From Abyssibacter profundi (GTDB lineage Bacteria; Pseudomonadota; Gammaproteobacteria; Nevskiales; OUC007): 64,000 nucleotides of DNA. Every line of letters starts with the position of its first letter. The stretch's first letter is position 1. A program made the position numbers and the translations under genes. Below, piece after piece: positions 19,587 to 28,592 of this stretch. The notes beneath the pieces are model-generated. The model saw only the letters and a program-made list of their open reading frames with translations, ran no database searches and was not told where the DNA came from. The stretch covers positions 110,513 to 174,512 of the forward strand of contig NZ_QEQK01000009.1 in the NCBI RefSeq assembly GCF_003151135.1, given 5' to 3'.

Positions 19587-20042
19587 ATGAGCAAACTCAG
19601 CGAACAATCCACCGGCAATCAACGCAGCGAAGCCGGCATGTTCTATCCCACCGGCTATCTGGTTGTGGGCTTCGACCACGAAGGCGACGCGACGGCTGCG
19701 CACGACTACCTGAGCAATGCAGGGTTTCAGGCCGATGACCTCACCATTGTTCCGGCCGAGCAAATGCGCGAAGCCGCCGAAGAGAATCTGCGCAAGCCCG
19801 GCCTGTTCGCGTCCATTGGCGCGAGCCTGCCCGTTCGAGAAAAGCAACTCGAACTGGCACGCCGCGGCTGCGAGTTCATTCTGGTGAACGCACCCTCCGA
19901 TGCAGCCGAAGCACGTGCCCGGCAGGCACTCGCTCACCTGCCGGTGCGCTATGCGGTCAAGTATCGGCACCTGGTCATCGAAGACATGCGCAGCCAGATC
20001 GTTTCCACGCAACCGCACAGCGATGCGGCCCGCGGTGCCTGA
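19587..20042 (+). CDS. Conserved-looking small protein, unknown, in stress cluster
   Basis: 151 residues, preceded by a good ribosome site (caaggagcagcg). Soluble, with a probable alpha/beta core: a strand at TGYLVVGFDH, a helix DATAAHDYLSNAGFQADDLTIVPAEQM, a second strand CEFILVNAP and a helix SDAAEARARQAL, which looks like a ferredoxin-like repeat. No catalytic motif is evident. I do not recognise a named family. The spacing to its neighbours is short (59 and 20 bp), so co-expression is likely. Confidence 0.7.
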   Translation: MSKLSEQSTGNQRSEAGMFYPTGYLVVGFDHEGDATAAHDYLSNAGFQADDLTIVPAEQMREAAEENLRKPGLFASIGASLPVREKQLELARRGCEFILVNAPSDAAEARARQALAHLPVRYAVKYRHLVIEDMRSQIVSTQPHSDAARGA

Positions 20043-20062
20043 CCCGCATCAGGAGAGACACG

Positions 20063-20371
20063 ATGCCCCAAGCATGGACACCAAAAGACGAACGCCAGTA
20101 CGAACACGTCAAACAAAGCGAGTTGGAGCGCGGCCGCAGGGTGGATGAGGCGAAGTCCATCGCCGCCCGCACCGTGAACAACCAGCGCCGGGAGGACGGC
20201 CGCACGCCCAATACCACCACCCAGGGCACGGGCAACCCCAACACGCGGCTGGAGTCTCGCACCGTCGAGCAGCTTCGCAACCGCGCTGCCGAACTCCAGA
20301 TCACGGGCCGCAGTCGGATGAACAAGCAAGATTTGGTGGACGCCATTCGCCATCACCCGTCCCAACGCTGA
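20063..20371 (+). CDS. Small basic protein with C-terminal Rho-N-like domain
   Basis: 102 residues with aggagagac before the ATG. The N-terminal half is highly charged and polar (KDERQYEHVKQSELERGRR), with the short AKSIAARTVNNQRR segment seen in proteins often labelled plasmid stabilisation. The C-terminal 35 residues (TVEQLRNRAAELQITGRSRMNKQDLVDAIR) match the Rho N-terminal/SAP-like helical nucleic-acid-binding fold. A DNA or RNA chaperone role is inferred. Such genes commonly sit beside stress genes; there is no toxin partner here. Confidence 0.75.
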   Translation: MPQAWTPKDERQYEHVKQSELERGRRVDEAKSIAARTVNNQRREDGRTPNTTTQGTGNPNTRLESRTVEQLRNRAAELQITGRSRMNKQDLVDAIRHHPSQR

Positions 20372-20507
20372 CCGCAGGCCAGCTTCGATCGCAGCCGTCG
20401 TCATGACGCCAGCCGTCAGCGCCTGCCCAGCTTTAGTTTTGTGCCTGGACGTCGTTAAGGACTCATCGCACCTCCATCGTCCGCAGAGAACAGGCAAGGC
20501 GAACCCG

Positions 20508-21416
20508 ATGAAGCTTTTGGTAATCGACGACTGTCCCACCGATCAGGCCCTGATCCGTAGCATGTTGAGTTCAGCCTGTCCGGAGAGCGACATCAGTGTC
20601 GCCGAGGACGCCGTTGACCTCACCAGCGAGCAGTTCACCGCGGGCTACGACTGTGTATTGCTCGACTACCGGCTACCCAGCACGACCGGCCTGGACCTGT
20701 TGGCTCAGGCGCGCGCAACCGCCGTGCAAACCCCGCCGGTGATCATGCTCAGCGGCGAGAGCGACCTGCGACTGGCCGTGGAAGCCATGAAACTGGGAAG
20801 CAGCGACTTTCTTCCCAAACAGGATCTAAATTCGGCGCTGCTGGCCGAAGCGATCAGCAATGCGGTTCGTCGGGCTCGAGCAGCCGCGAGACCCGCGCAT
20901 CGACATGACCCTGTATCCATCCCCGAACCCTCTTTGCACTTGCATGACCAAGCGCTTCGAATGGCGGTCCGTCAGCACATTGCGGGCCAGCCGCAATCAT
21001 CCGGCGGATGCGGACTATTGGTCATGGACACCACCTTTACGCCGGCCTATGGCGCACCCTTGAATGATGGTGAATCCACCGCCCTGCTGCGCCAGGCCGA
21101 GCAACGGCTCACCGCCGCTCTGCGGGCCGGGGACATGGTCCACCGAATCGGCCCAGGCCGGGTGGCCATTTTGTTGGCAGGCTGCGCCACCGAACCGGCC
21201 ATCATCGCAGCGCGTGACCGGATTCGCCGGCGGTTGATGGGGCCATATCCGCTCACCCCGACTCGCCAGGCCAGCGCCCGAGCCGACATCGGCATGGCCG
21301 TGTATCCCGCCAATGGCACCAACGAAGCCGAGCTCATCCGGCATGCACTGGACTCGCTGAGCGAGCAGCGCTGTATCTGCGTCACGCCTGTCGCCAAGCC
21401 GTCTCTCTCGCATTAG
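20508..21416 (+). CDS. Response regulator: REC domain plus degenerate GGDEF domain
   Basis: 302 residues from the ATG at 20508 (MKLLVIDDCPTD); the open frame extends further upstream without a good start. The REC domain covers residues 1-125, with Asp7/Asp8, phospho-acceptor Asp53 (LLDYRLP), a Ser in MLSGES and Lys at SDFLPKQD. Residues about 170-295 have the GGDEF fold outline, but the active-site loop reads GPGRV instead of GGDEF, so it cannot make cyclic-di-GMP by the known mechanism. It may bind nucleotide or act as a partner domain. No kinase gene is adjacent. Confidence 0.82.
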   Translation: MKLLVIDDCPTDQALIRSMLSSACPESDISVAEDAVDLTSEQFTAGYDCVLLDYRLPSTTGLDLLAQARATAVQTPPVIMLSGESDLRLAVEAMKLGSSDFLPKQDLNSALLAEAISNAVRRARAAARPAHRHDPVSIPEPSLHLHDQALRMAVRQHIAGQPQSSGGCGLLVMDTTFTPAYGAPLNDGESTALLRQAEQRLTAALRAGDMVHRIGPGRVAILLAGCATEPAIIAARDRIRRRLMGPYPLTPTRQASARADIGMAVYPANGTNEAELIRHALDSLSEQRCICVTPVAKPSLSH

Positions 21417-21493
21417 ACCCCGAGCCACACCAGCCAGCGGGTCCAAAAACGACGGGTTGCTAGACTGCTGCGCCCGCTGCCCGGAGTCCGCTC

Positions 21494-22336
21494 GTGCTCA
21501 GTTACCGCCACGGTTTTCATGCCGGCAACCATGCCGACGTACTCAAGCATGCGGTTCTGACGGCCATCATTGAGTATCTGCAGCGTAAACCTGCGCCGGT
21601 TTATCTGATCGACACCCACGCAGGTGCGGCGCAGCACAGGCTCGACAGCGAGCAGGCGCGTAAAACCGGCGAAGCCACGCGAGGCATCGGCCGGCTGTGG
21701 AACGCCGATTCGCCGCCGGCCTTGCTGCAGCGCTACCTGGGCGTGCTGCATCACTTCAACCCGTCGGGCGAGCTGCAGGTCTACCCCGGATCAAGCGCGA
21801 TCATGCAGTCCCTGATGCGCGATGTGGACCGGCTGCGCGCCTTCGATTTGCATCCCACCGAACATCAGAATCTGACCACCCAGTTTCGCGGCCAGCGCGC
21901 GGTGCGCATCGAACACGGCGATGGTTTCAAAGGCCTGCTCGGGCAGGTTCCCCCCGCCAGCCGCCGGGGTCTGGTGCTCATGGATCCGTCCTACGAAAAC
22001 AAGCAGGACTTCTCGGCAGTGGCTTCGTCAGTGGAGGCTGCCATCCGCCGTTTTGCGACCGGCACCTATGTCGTCTGGTACCCGCGGCTGGCCAGACAAA
22101 GTGCGGATGCCATGCTGCGCAGGCTGCACCGATTGGCACCCGACAACTGGCTGCAGGTCGAGCTCAACGTCAAGCGCCAACCCAGCGACGGCTTTGGCAT
22201 GTTCGGCAGCGGGCTGTATGTCATCAACCCGCCCTGGACCCTGCCCTCGCAACTGGCCGAGGCGCTGCCCTGGCTGGTCAAGACACTGGGCGAGGACGAC
22301 CACGCCGGGTATCACCTGGATCACAAGATCCAGTAG
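21494..22336 (+). CDS. rlmJ: 23S rRNA (adenine(2030)-N6)-methyltransferase
   Basis: 280 residues from a GTG start, matching E. coli RlmJ in length and in its MLSYRHGFHAGNHADVLKH opening. The catalytic N6-methyltransferase motif is DPSYE (164-168), a DPPY variant; the SAM-binding loop is IDTHAGAAQH (39-48). It methylates A2030 of 23S rRNA. Single gene, intact. Confidence 0.94.
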   Translation: MLSYRHGFHAGNHADVLKHAVLTAIIEYLQRKPAPVYLIDTHAGAAQHRLDSEQARKTGEATRGIGRLWNADSPPALLQRYLGVLHHFNPSGELQVYPGSSAIMQSLMRDVDRLRAFDLHPTEHQNLTTQFRGQRAVRIEHGDGFKGLLGQVPPASRRGLVLMDPSYENKQDFSAVASSVEAAIRRFATGTYVVWYPRLARQSADAMLRRLHRLAPDNWLQVELNVKRQPSDGFGMFGSGLYVINPPWTLPSQLAEALPWLVKTLGEDDHAGYHLDHKIQ

Positions 22337-22383
22337 ACCCCCGGCAGCAGCTACACTGGACGCAGTCAGCATCACGGCAAGTC

Positions 22384-22584
22384 ATGGGTAAGGTCACGAA
22401 TCTCAATCGCGTTCGCAAGCGTAAGGCCCGCGAAACGGCCGCGCGGGTCGCGGACGAGAATCGCGTGCGATTCGGCCGCCCAGCAGCCCAGCGCAAGCAG
22501 GAGGCCAAGGAGCGCGACCAGGCCGATCGCCGCTTGGATCAGCACCGGCGCGAATCGACCGACCACGACGACTCAGCCAGCTAG
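22384..22584 (+). CDS. DUF4169 family small protein
   Basis: 66 residues starting MGKVTNLNRVRKRKARE, the characteristic DUF4169 opening, followed by ENRVRFGRPAAQRKQE and the LDQHRRE end. Highly charged, predicted helical, cytosolic. Function unknown. The ATG at 22384 is the only start that gives the family N terminus; the frame remains open upstream through rlmJ. Confidence 0.8.
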   Translation: MGKVTNLNRVRKRKARETAARVADENRVRFGRPAAQRKQEAKERDQADRRLDQHRRESTDHDDSAS

Positions 22585-22605
22585 CCCGCCGCCGCCTCGC
22601 TCCCC

Positions 22606-23223
22606 ATGCAGGACACCACCGTCTTGCTGGCCTTTGCTGCCAGTTTCTTTTTCATCGCGGCGTCACCCGGCCTTTGCATGACGCTGGCCATGTCACTGGG
22701 CATTCGCCTGGGCCTGCGGCGTACGCTGTGGATGATGGCGGGCGAGCTGGTCGGTGTGGGTCTGGTGGCGGCTGCGGCCGTGTTGGGTGTCGGCAGCCTG
22801 ATACTCGGTGCGCCCGTCGCCTTTGCCCTCTTCAAGATCGCCGGCGCGGCCTATCTGTTCTGGTCGGGTTGGCAGTGCTGGCTCAGCCCGCCGCCGACGT
22901 TGGAGGCAACGGCGGCCACCGGGGACCAGAGCCGGGCTCAGCTGGCGTTGCAGGGGTTTGTCACGGCCGCCTCCAACCCCAAGGCCTGGGCCTTTAATGC
23001 GGCCCTGCTGCCTCCGTTCATCGACCCCGCCCGGGCGCTGGCGCCACAGCTGACCGCCCTGCTGGTCATTCTCCTGTGTATCGAATTCGTCTGCCTGCTG
23101 GCCTACGCGCAGGGCGGGCGCACGCTGGCGCGTTGGCTGACCCGTGGCGGGCACGCCCGCTGGCTCAACCGCGTTTCCGCCGTGCTGATGTGGGCCGTCG
23201 GTATCTGGCTGCTGGCCAGCTAG
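22606..23223 (+). CDS. LysE/RhtB-family exporter
   Basis: 205 residues with six hydrophobic helices. The family signatures are present: SFFFIAASPGLCMTLAMSLGIRLGLRRTL near the start and GFVTAASNPKAWAFNAALLPPFID in the middle. These proteins export amino acids or related small metabolites by proton exchange. The substrate cannot be predicted. Starts 21 bases after the DUF4169 gene. Confidence 0.88.
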   Translation: MQDTTVLLAFAASFFFIAASPGLCMTLAMSLGIRLGLRRTLWMMAGELVGVGLVAAAAVLGVGSLILGAPVAFALFKIAGAAYLFWSGWQCWLSPPPTLEATAATGDQSRAQLALQGFVTAASNPKAWAFNAALLPPFIDPARALAPQLTALLVILLCIEFVCLLAYAQGGRTLARWLTRGGHARWLNRVSAVLMWAVGIWLLAS

Positions 23224-23321
23224 CGCCGCTGTCGTTTCCCCGCCATGCCGCGGGTCGCCTGCAAGCGAGTAGACTTTCACGCCAGATACAGCCGTACAGC
23301 AGAATACGCAGGGGGACACCG

Positions 23322-24377
23322 GTGAGAACATGGATTGGCCTGGTCGCGCTACTGGGCATGGGGTTGGCATGGGCGCAACCGCCCGCAACCCCGGTACAGG
23401 TGGACCCCGTCCGGGTGGCCAGCACGGCTGGACAGCTACGGATCGTCGCCCGCGTGGTCGCGCCCGAAGCCGGCGAGATCGCCGCCCGCACCGCCGGCAC
23501 AATTATTCGCTATGCCGTCGATGTCGGCGACACCGTGCGCACCGGGGCGGTGCTGGCCGAACTGGACCGCAAATCGCAGACTTCGACACTGGCACTGGCC
23601 AAGGCGGATCTCGCCCGGGCTGAGGCGCAGGCCGTCCTCGCCCGGGAACAAATGCAGCGCGTCCAGGCCCTGCGGGGTTCTTCAGCGTTCTCCGAATCAC
23701 TGCTGGACCAACGCACGGCCGAGCTGGGCGTGGCCGAAGCCGATGTACAGCTGGCCCGTGTCAATGTGGCTTCCGCACAGACTGACTACGACTGGGGCCT
23801 GGTCAAGGCGCCGTTTCCCGGTGTCGTCACCGCGCGGCCCAGCAATGTCGGCGCCTGGGTCAACCGCGGCCAGCCCGTGGTCAACCTGGTCAATCCCGCC
23901 GCTTTTGAAATCGAGGCTGACGTACCGGCCAATCGTCTACGCGGACTGGATGCCGGTACGCCGGTGACGGTCGAGCTGGCCGGCGCCTCGGTACCCGGCC
24001 GCATCCGCGCCATCGTGCCGGCCGAGAACCCCGCCACCCGCACGCGCCCGATCCGGGTCACCGCAGAGATCCCAGCGGATCTTGAGGGGCTGGCCGCGAA
24101 TGCCTCGGCCCGGGTGCTATTGCCACTGGCCGGCACCTCGGACGCGCTCACCGTCCACAAGGATGCGATCAACCGACGTGGAGACGCCGCCACCGTCTAC
24201 GTGGTCGAGGATGGCCAGGCCGCCGTTCGCCCGGTCACGCTCGGCGAAGCGGTGGGCAACCGGCTCGTCGTGCGTGAGGGGCTGGCCGCCGGAGAACTGG
24301 TGGTCATTCGCGGAAACGAGCGCCTACGGCCCGGCCAGGCCGTGCGCTTTGAGCCGCCCGGCGGAGCCGATTCGTGA
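23322..24377 (+). CDS. RND efflux periplasmic adaptor (membrane fusion protein)
   Basis: 351 residues from a GTG at 23322, preceded by caggggga; the signal peptide ends at LAWAQPP. Lipoyl/barrel-sandwich halves are seen in AGTIIRYAVDVGDTVRTGAVLAELD and KAPFPGVVTARPSNVGAWVNRGQPVVNL, separated by the coiled-coil hairpin (about residues 85-150). Beta-barrel and membrane-proximal domains follow. It bridges an RND pump and an outer-membrane channel. The next gene starts at an overlapping GTGA. Confidence 0.9.
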   Translation: MRTWIGLVALLGMGLAWAQPPATPVQVDPVRVASTAGQLRIVARVVAPEAGEIAARTAGTIIRYAVDVGDTVRTGAVLAELDRKSQTSTLALAKADLARAEAQAVLAREQMQRVQALRGSSAFSESLLDQRTAELGVAEADVQLARVNVASAQTDYDWGLVKAPFPGVVTARPSNVGAWVNRGQPVVNLVNPAAFEIEADVPANRLRGLDAGTPVTVELAGASVPGRIRAIVPAENPATRTRPIRVTAEIPADLEGLAANASARVLLPLAGTSDALTVHKDAINRRGDAATVYVVEDGQAAVRPVTLGEAVGNRLVVREGLAAGELVVIRGNERLRPGQAVRFEPPGGADS

Positions 24378-27300
24378 ACCTGATTCGCGGCGCCATCACC
24401 CGCCCCATCGCGGTGATTAGCATCGTGCTGATGACCGTCATGTTCGGCGTGCTCGCACTGTCCACCATTCCGGTGCAGCTGGCGCCGGATGTGCAGAATC
24501 CGGTCATCAATATCCAGACCATCTGGCCAGGCGCCGCGCCTGCCGAGATCGAGCGGGAGATCATCAACCAGCAGGAAGAGGTCCTCGCCGGTGTCGAAGG
24601 CCTGGCGGAGATGACCTCCGCCTCGCGGGATTCGGTCGGCGAGATCACGCTGGAGTTCAATGTCGGCACCGACATGGACAAAGCCCTGCTGCTCGTGGCC
24701 AGCCGATTGGACCGGGTGCCCAGCTATCCGGCCGAAGCGCTCAAGCCCACGCTGCAAACGGCAGGGGCACAGGATAATCCGATCACCTGGATGTCGCTGC
24801 TGCGCACGGGTGACAACAGCCGCCCCATGCACACCTATGGCGATTTCGCCAACGATGTCGTCAAAGAGCGCATCGAGCGCGTGCCGGGCGTGGGCTTTGT
24901 CAATGTTTATGGCGGGACCGAGCGGGAGCTGCAAGTCATCATCGATGCCCAGCGCATGGCCAGTTACGGCATCACCATCGGGCAGATGCTCAGCACGCTG
25001 CGGTCGGCCAATGTCTCGCTGTCGGCCGGCGATATCGAAGAGGGCAAGCGGCGCTACGTCGTGCGGTCCGAGGGTGAACTCAATGACCCCCAGGCCATTG
25101 CCGATGTCCTGCTGCGCAGCGCCCGCGATCCGCTGACTGGCGCCATCGCCCGGGTCACCGTGGGCGATGTCGCCACGCTGGCTTTTGATTACACCGAACC
25201 CGGCGCCCATATTCGCGATTTCGGCGAATCCACCATTGCCGTCAACGCCGTGCGTGAAACCGGCGCCAACGTGATTCAGGTGATGGCCGGCATCCGCACC
25301 GCCGTGGAAGAGCTCAATGCCGGCCCACTGGCCCGTGAGCAACTCAAGCTCAAGATCAACTACGACGAGACGGTCTACATCACCTCGGCCATCGAACTGG
25401 TGCAGACCAACATCTGGGTCGGTGGCACGCTGGCCGCGCTGATGCTGATGCTGTTCCTGCGGTCGCTGGGTGCAACCGCCATCGTCTCGGTTGCGATTCC
25501 GGTCTCGGTGGTCGGCAGCTTTGTCGCCATGGCGGCGCTGGGCCGCTCGATCAACGTGGTCTCGCTGGCGGGCCTGGCCTTTGCCGTCGGCATGGTGGTT
25601 GATGCCGCCATCGTGGTGCTGGAGAACATCTACCGGCTGCGGCAATCCGGCCTGCCGGTTCGCGAGGCCGCGTACCGCGGGGCCTCCGAAGTCTGGGGCG
25701 CTGTGCTGGTCTCGGCACTGACCACCGTCATGGTGTTCATCCCCATCCTGGTCATGGAACTGGAGGTCGGCCAGCTGTTCCGCGACATTGCCGTGGCCAT
25801 TTCGGTGGCGGTGATGCTGTCGCTGCTGGTGGCCGTGACCGTCATCCCGGCCCTTTCCGTCAAGCTGCTGGGTGGCCGGGTGCGGAGCACCGCCTCACGT
25901 CCACTGCCGGTCGTCGACGCCTTTGCCCGGCGATTCTCAGGCGGGATTCTGGCCTATACACGCTGGGCCATTGCCACACGGGCCCGGGCGCTGGCCGTGG
26001 CAGCACTGATCTGTGGGGTCAGTGGTCTTCTGACCACGCTGCTCATGCCCAAGCTGGAATACCTGCCGGAGGGCAACCGCAACTTCGTGTTCGGTTTCAT
26101 CATCCCCCCGCCGGGATACAACCTGGAAACCGTTAACGCCATCGCCTCGTCCATCGAGGATGACCTGCGCCCGCTCTGGGCACCGGTAACCGGCCCGGAG
26201 CCCACTGAGCAAGGCATTCCGAAACTGGAGTCGTTCTTCTTCGTCACCCTGCGCAATCGGGCATTCCTCGGAGGCCAGGCCACGGAGGAAACCGAGGCCT
26301 ACAAGCTGATTGACCCTTTGCGAGGCCCAGCCTTTAAGGAACCCGGCACCTTCGGCTTCGTGCTGCAGCCGTCGATCTTCGGGCGCGGTGTTGGCGGAGC
26401 GCGCTCGGTGGACTTGGACATCACCGGGCCCGACCTCGAAACGATTCTGGGGATCGCACTGCAAGCCGTCGGCCGGCTGAACGAAGCCCTGCCCTTTGCG
26501 CAGGGCAACCAGATGACGCCGCAACCCGGACTGGAGCTGGGCGCCCCCGAAGTCCGCGTTCGCCCTGATCGCACCCGCCTCGCCGATGCCGGCGTCTCGG
26601 CCCAAGAGCTGTCGCTTACGGTCGATGCGTATAACGATGGTATCCGCGTCGCCGAGGTCACCGTCGGCAATGACCGTCTAAACCTGATGCTCATGGGGCC
26701 GGAGGGTGGCATTGAGCAAACCCAGGGCATCGCCTCGCTCCCAGTGATCACCGCAGACGGCACCATTACCACGGTGGGCGAACTGGCACGGGTTGAGCTC
26801 ACGCAGGGCCCCACGGAAATTCGCCATCGCGCACGCGCCCGCACGGTGACGCTACAGGTCCGACCGGCTGCCCAGTACCCGCTGGAGCAAGCCATGGACA
26901 TCCTGCGTGATGAAGTCATCGCGCCAATGGCTGAAGCCGGCCTGCCGCCGGGCGTCAACCTGACCCTGTCGGGCACGGCGGATAAGCTGGACGTCACTTG
27001 GAACGCCATGCAGCTGCAATTGCTTGTCGCCCTTGTGATCGTCTATCTGGTCATGGCCATCCTGTTCGAAAGCTTTTTCTACCCGCTTATCATCGTGCTA
27101 TCGGTGCCACTGGCCACCGCGGGGGCCTTCCTGCTGCTGTGGCTGGTCAATGTGGCCATGATGGGCAGCGGCCCCTACGCTGAACTCGGGCTTTGGGCAC
27201 GCATGACCGAGGCGGCGACGAACGCGCCGGCGCTGAAGTTCGACATGCTGACGCTATTGGGTTTTGTGATCCTGATCGGCATTGTCGTCAACAACGCCAT

Positions 27301-27613
27301 CCTGCTGGTCCACCAGACCCTGCACCACCTGCGCGACGAGGCCATGGCCGTTCGAGACGCCATCCTCACCGCCACCAGCAACCGCATCCGCCCGATCTTC
27401 ATGTCCAGCCTGACATCGATTTTCGGCATGCTGCCGCTGGTGCTGTTTCCCGGTGCCGGCTCGGAGCTTTATCGCGGCCTGGGCGTGGTGGTGCTCGGCG
27501 GCTTGAGCCTGTCGTCAGTGCTCACGCTGACCATCATCCCGCCGCTGCTGTCGTTGGCGATTACGGCCAAGGAGTCGGTCATGCCGGCAGCGGCCGAGTC
27601 CGCTAGCGGCTAG
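24374..27613 (+). CDS. RND-family efflux permease
   Basis: 1079 residues from a GTG overlapping the adaptor stop. It has the AcrB-like plan: one N-terminal helix (ITRPIAVISIVLMTVMFG), a large porter loop, helices 2-7 with GMVVDAAIVVLENIYRLR on helix 4, a second periplasmic loop, and helices 8-12 with GFVILIGIVVNNAILLVHQTLHHLR and RIRPIFMSSLTSIFGMLPL. Proton-driven efflux of hydrophobic or amphipathic compounds. Helix 4 has a single Asp where AcrB has Asp-Asp. No TolC-type gene is visible, so it must recruit an outer-membrane channel encoded elsewhere. Confidence 0.92.
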   Translation: MNLIRGAITRPIAVISIVLMTVMFGVLALSTIPVQLAPDVQNPVINIQTIWPGAAPAEIEREIINQQEEVLAGVEGLAEMTSASRDSVGEITLEFNVGTDMDKALLLVASRLDRVPSYPAEALKPTLQTAGAQDNPITWMSLLRTGDNSRPMHTYGDFANDVVKERIERVPGVGFVNVYGGTERELQVIIDAQRMASYGITIGQMLSTLRSANVSLSAGDIEEGKRRYVVRSEGELNDPQAIADVLLRSARDPLTGAIARVTVGDVATLAFDYTEPGAHIRDFGESTIAVNAVRETGANVIQVMAGIRTAVEELNAGPLAREQLKLKINYDETVYITSAIELVQTNIWVGGTLAALMLMLFLRSLGATAIVSVAIPVSVVGSFVAMAALGRSINVVSLAGLAFAVGMVVDAAIVVLENIYRLRQSGLPVREAAYRGASEVWGAVLVSALTTVMVFIPILVMELEVGQLFRDIAVAISVAVMLSLLVAVTVIPALSVKLLGGRVRSTASRPLPVVDAFARRFSGGILAYTRWAIATRARALAVAALICGVSGLLTTLLMPKLEYLPEGNRNFVFGFIIPPPGYNLETVNAIASSIEDDLRPLWAPVTGPEPTEQGIPKLESFFFVTLRNRAFLGGQATEETEAYKLIDPLRGPAFKEPGTFGFVLQPSIFGRGVGGARSVDLDITGPDLETILGIALQAVGRLNEALPFAQGNQMTPQPGLELGAPEVRVRPDRTRLADAGVSAQELSLTVDAYNDGIRVAEVTVGNDRLNLMLMGPEGGIEQTQGIASLPVITADGTITTVGELARVELTQGPTEIRHRARARTVTLQVRPAAQYPLEQAMDILRDEVIAPMAEAGLPPGVNLTLSGTADKLDVTWNAMQLQLLVALVIVYLVMAILFESFFYPLIIVLSVPLATAGAFLLLWLVNVAMMGSGPYAELGLWARMTEAATNAPALKFDMLTLLGFVILIGIVVNNAILLVHQTLHHLRDEAMAVRDAILTATSNRIRPIFMSSLTSIFGMLPLVLFPGAGSELYRGLGVVVLGGLSLSSVLTLTIIPPLLSLAITAKESVMPAAAESASG

Positions 27614-27770
27614 CGGCTCAGAAGGCGGCGCCGGCTCAATGCGATGCAATCCTGCGGCCCGGACAAGCGGCGTGCCGGGTCGCCCCGCTGACGAAACGAT
27701 GTGCTGCGCCGGCGCCTGAGTCACGCACGCACCGTCGGACGATCCACCCCGTGCCGCGACCGCAGCGGGA

Positions 27771-28583
27771 TCAGCCTGCCCCCGCGCCTGCAAAGTCCAT
27801 CACGGCCTGCACAACGCCTTCGTCTCGCAGCAAGCGGGCATGTCCGAGGTCATGCGTCATATAGGCGCGCGCGCCACGCCAGTGGCGAGTGATCCGTTCT
27901 GCACTGGTCGCAGGCACAAGACGGTCATCCACGTCATGAATCGCAAGCAACGGCCGCCCCTCGGCTTTCGCCAGCATCCGAACATCCACCGAGGCGATGG
28001 GCAGGCGAGTCACCGACTCGATGGTCTGACGCAGTGTTCGCCGGGCGCGATGACCCAACCCAATAAAGGCCGCGAACCTGTCGATGGGCCCGGCGACCGC
28101 ATCGGGTGTAGCCACGGTGACCAGTTGTCGCGCATTCAGCCCCTGGTGCACCGCCAACATCGCCGCGATGCCGCCCATGGAGTGGCCAATCAGCACATCA
28201 GGCGTGCCCAGCTCAGTCGCGGCAACATGCAATGCACGGGCGAACAGCGCGGGATTGGAGTACCGCCCCTCTGCCGTCCCGTGGCCCGGTGGGTCCACCG
28301 TCACGACCGTCCAGCCCGCACGGTGCAACGCCGGGACCAGAGCGGAAAACTGGGTGTAATGGCCCTCCCATCCGGCGATGAGCATGGCCATCCGATCTCC
28401 ACCCTGCCAGACGCGGAGAAAGGCACCATCCGCAGCAAACGCCCTGTCGGGGGGCGCCATCGATTCAGTCCGACTTTGGCGCGCTCTCGCACCCGGCGTA
28501 AAAAAGCGCTGCGCCGCCCAACGACCCGTCACACCTGGGGCCAGCAGACTGCAGGTTCCGATCATCCATTTCATCGCGTTCAT
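27771..28583 (-). CDS. Alpha/beta hydrolase
   Basis: 270 residues. Classic alpha/beta-hydrolase pattern: strand AMLIAGWEGHYTQF with the oxyanion loop, VVTVDPPGHG, and the nucleophile elbow GHSMGG with Ser135; the probable acid is in IHDVDDRLVP and the histidine in HDLGHARLL. An N-terminal hydrophobic stretch (WMIGTCSLLAPGV) could be a membrane anchor or weak signal. It lies 9 bp after the DUF1302-like gene, as the last member of the TetR/RND-LolA operon. Esterase or lipase-type activity is inferred. Confidence 0.85.
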   Translation of the reverse strand: MNAMKWMIGTCSLLAPGVTGRWAAQRFFTPGARARQSRTESMAPPDRAFAADGAFLRVWQGGDRMAMLIAGWEGHYTQFSALVPALHRAGWTVVTVDPPGHGTAEGRYSNPALFARALHVAATELGTPDVLIGHSMGGIAAMLAVHQGLNARQLVTVATPDAVAGPIDRFAAFIGLGHRARRTLRQTIESVTRLPIASVDVRMLAKAEGRPLLAIHDVDDRLVPATSAERITRHWRGARAYMTHDLGHARLLRDEGVVQAVMDFAGAGAG

Positions 28584-28592
28584 TCAAAGTAC

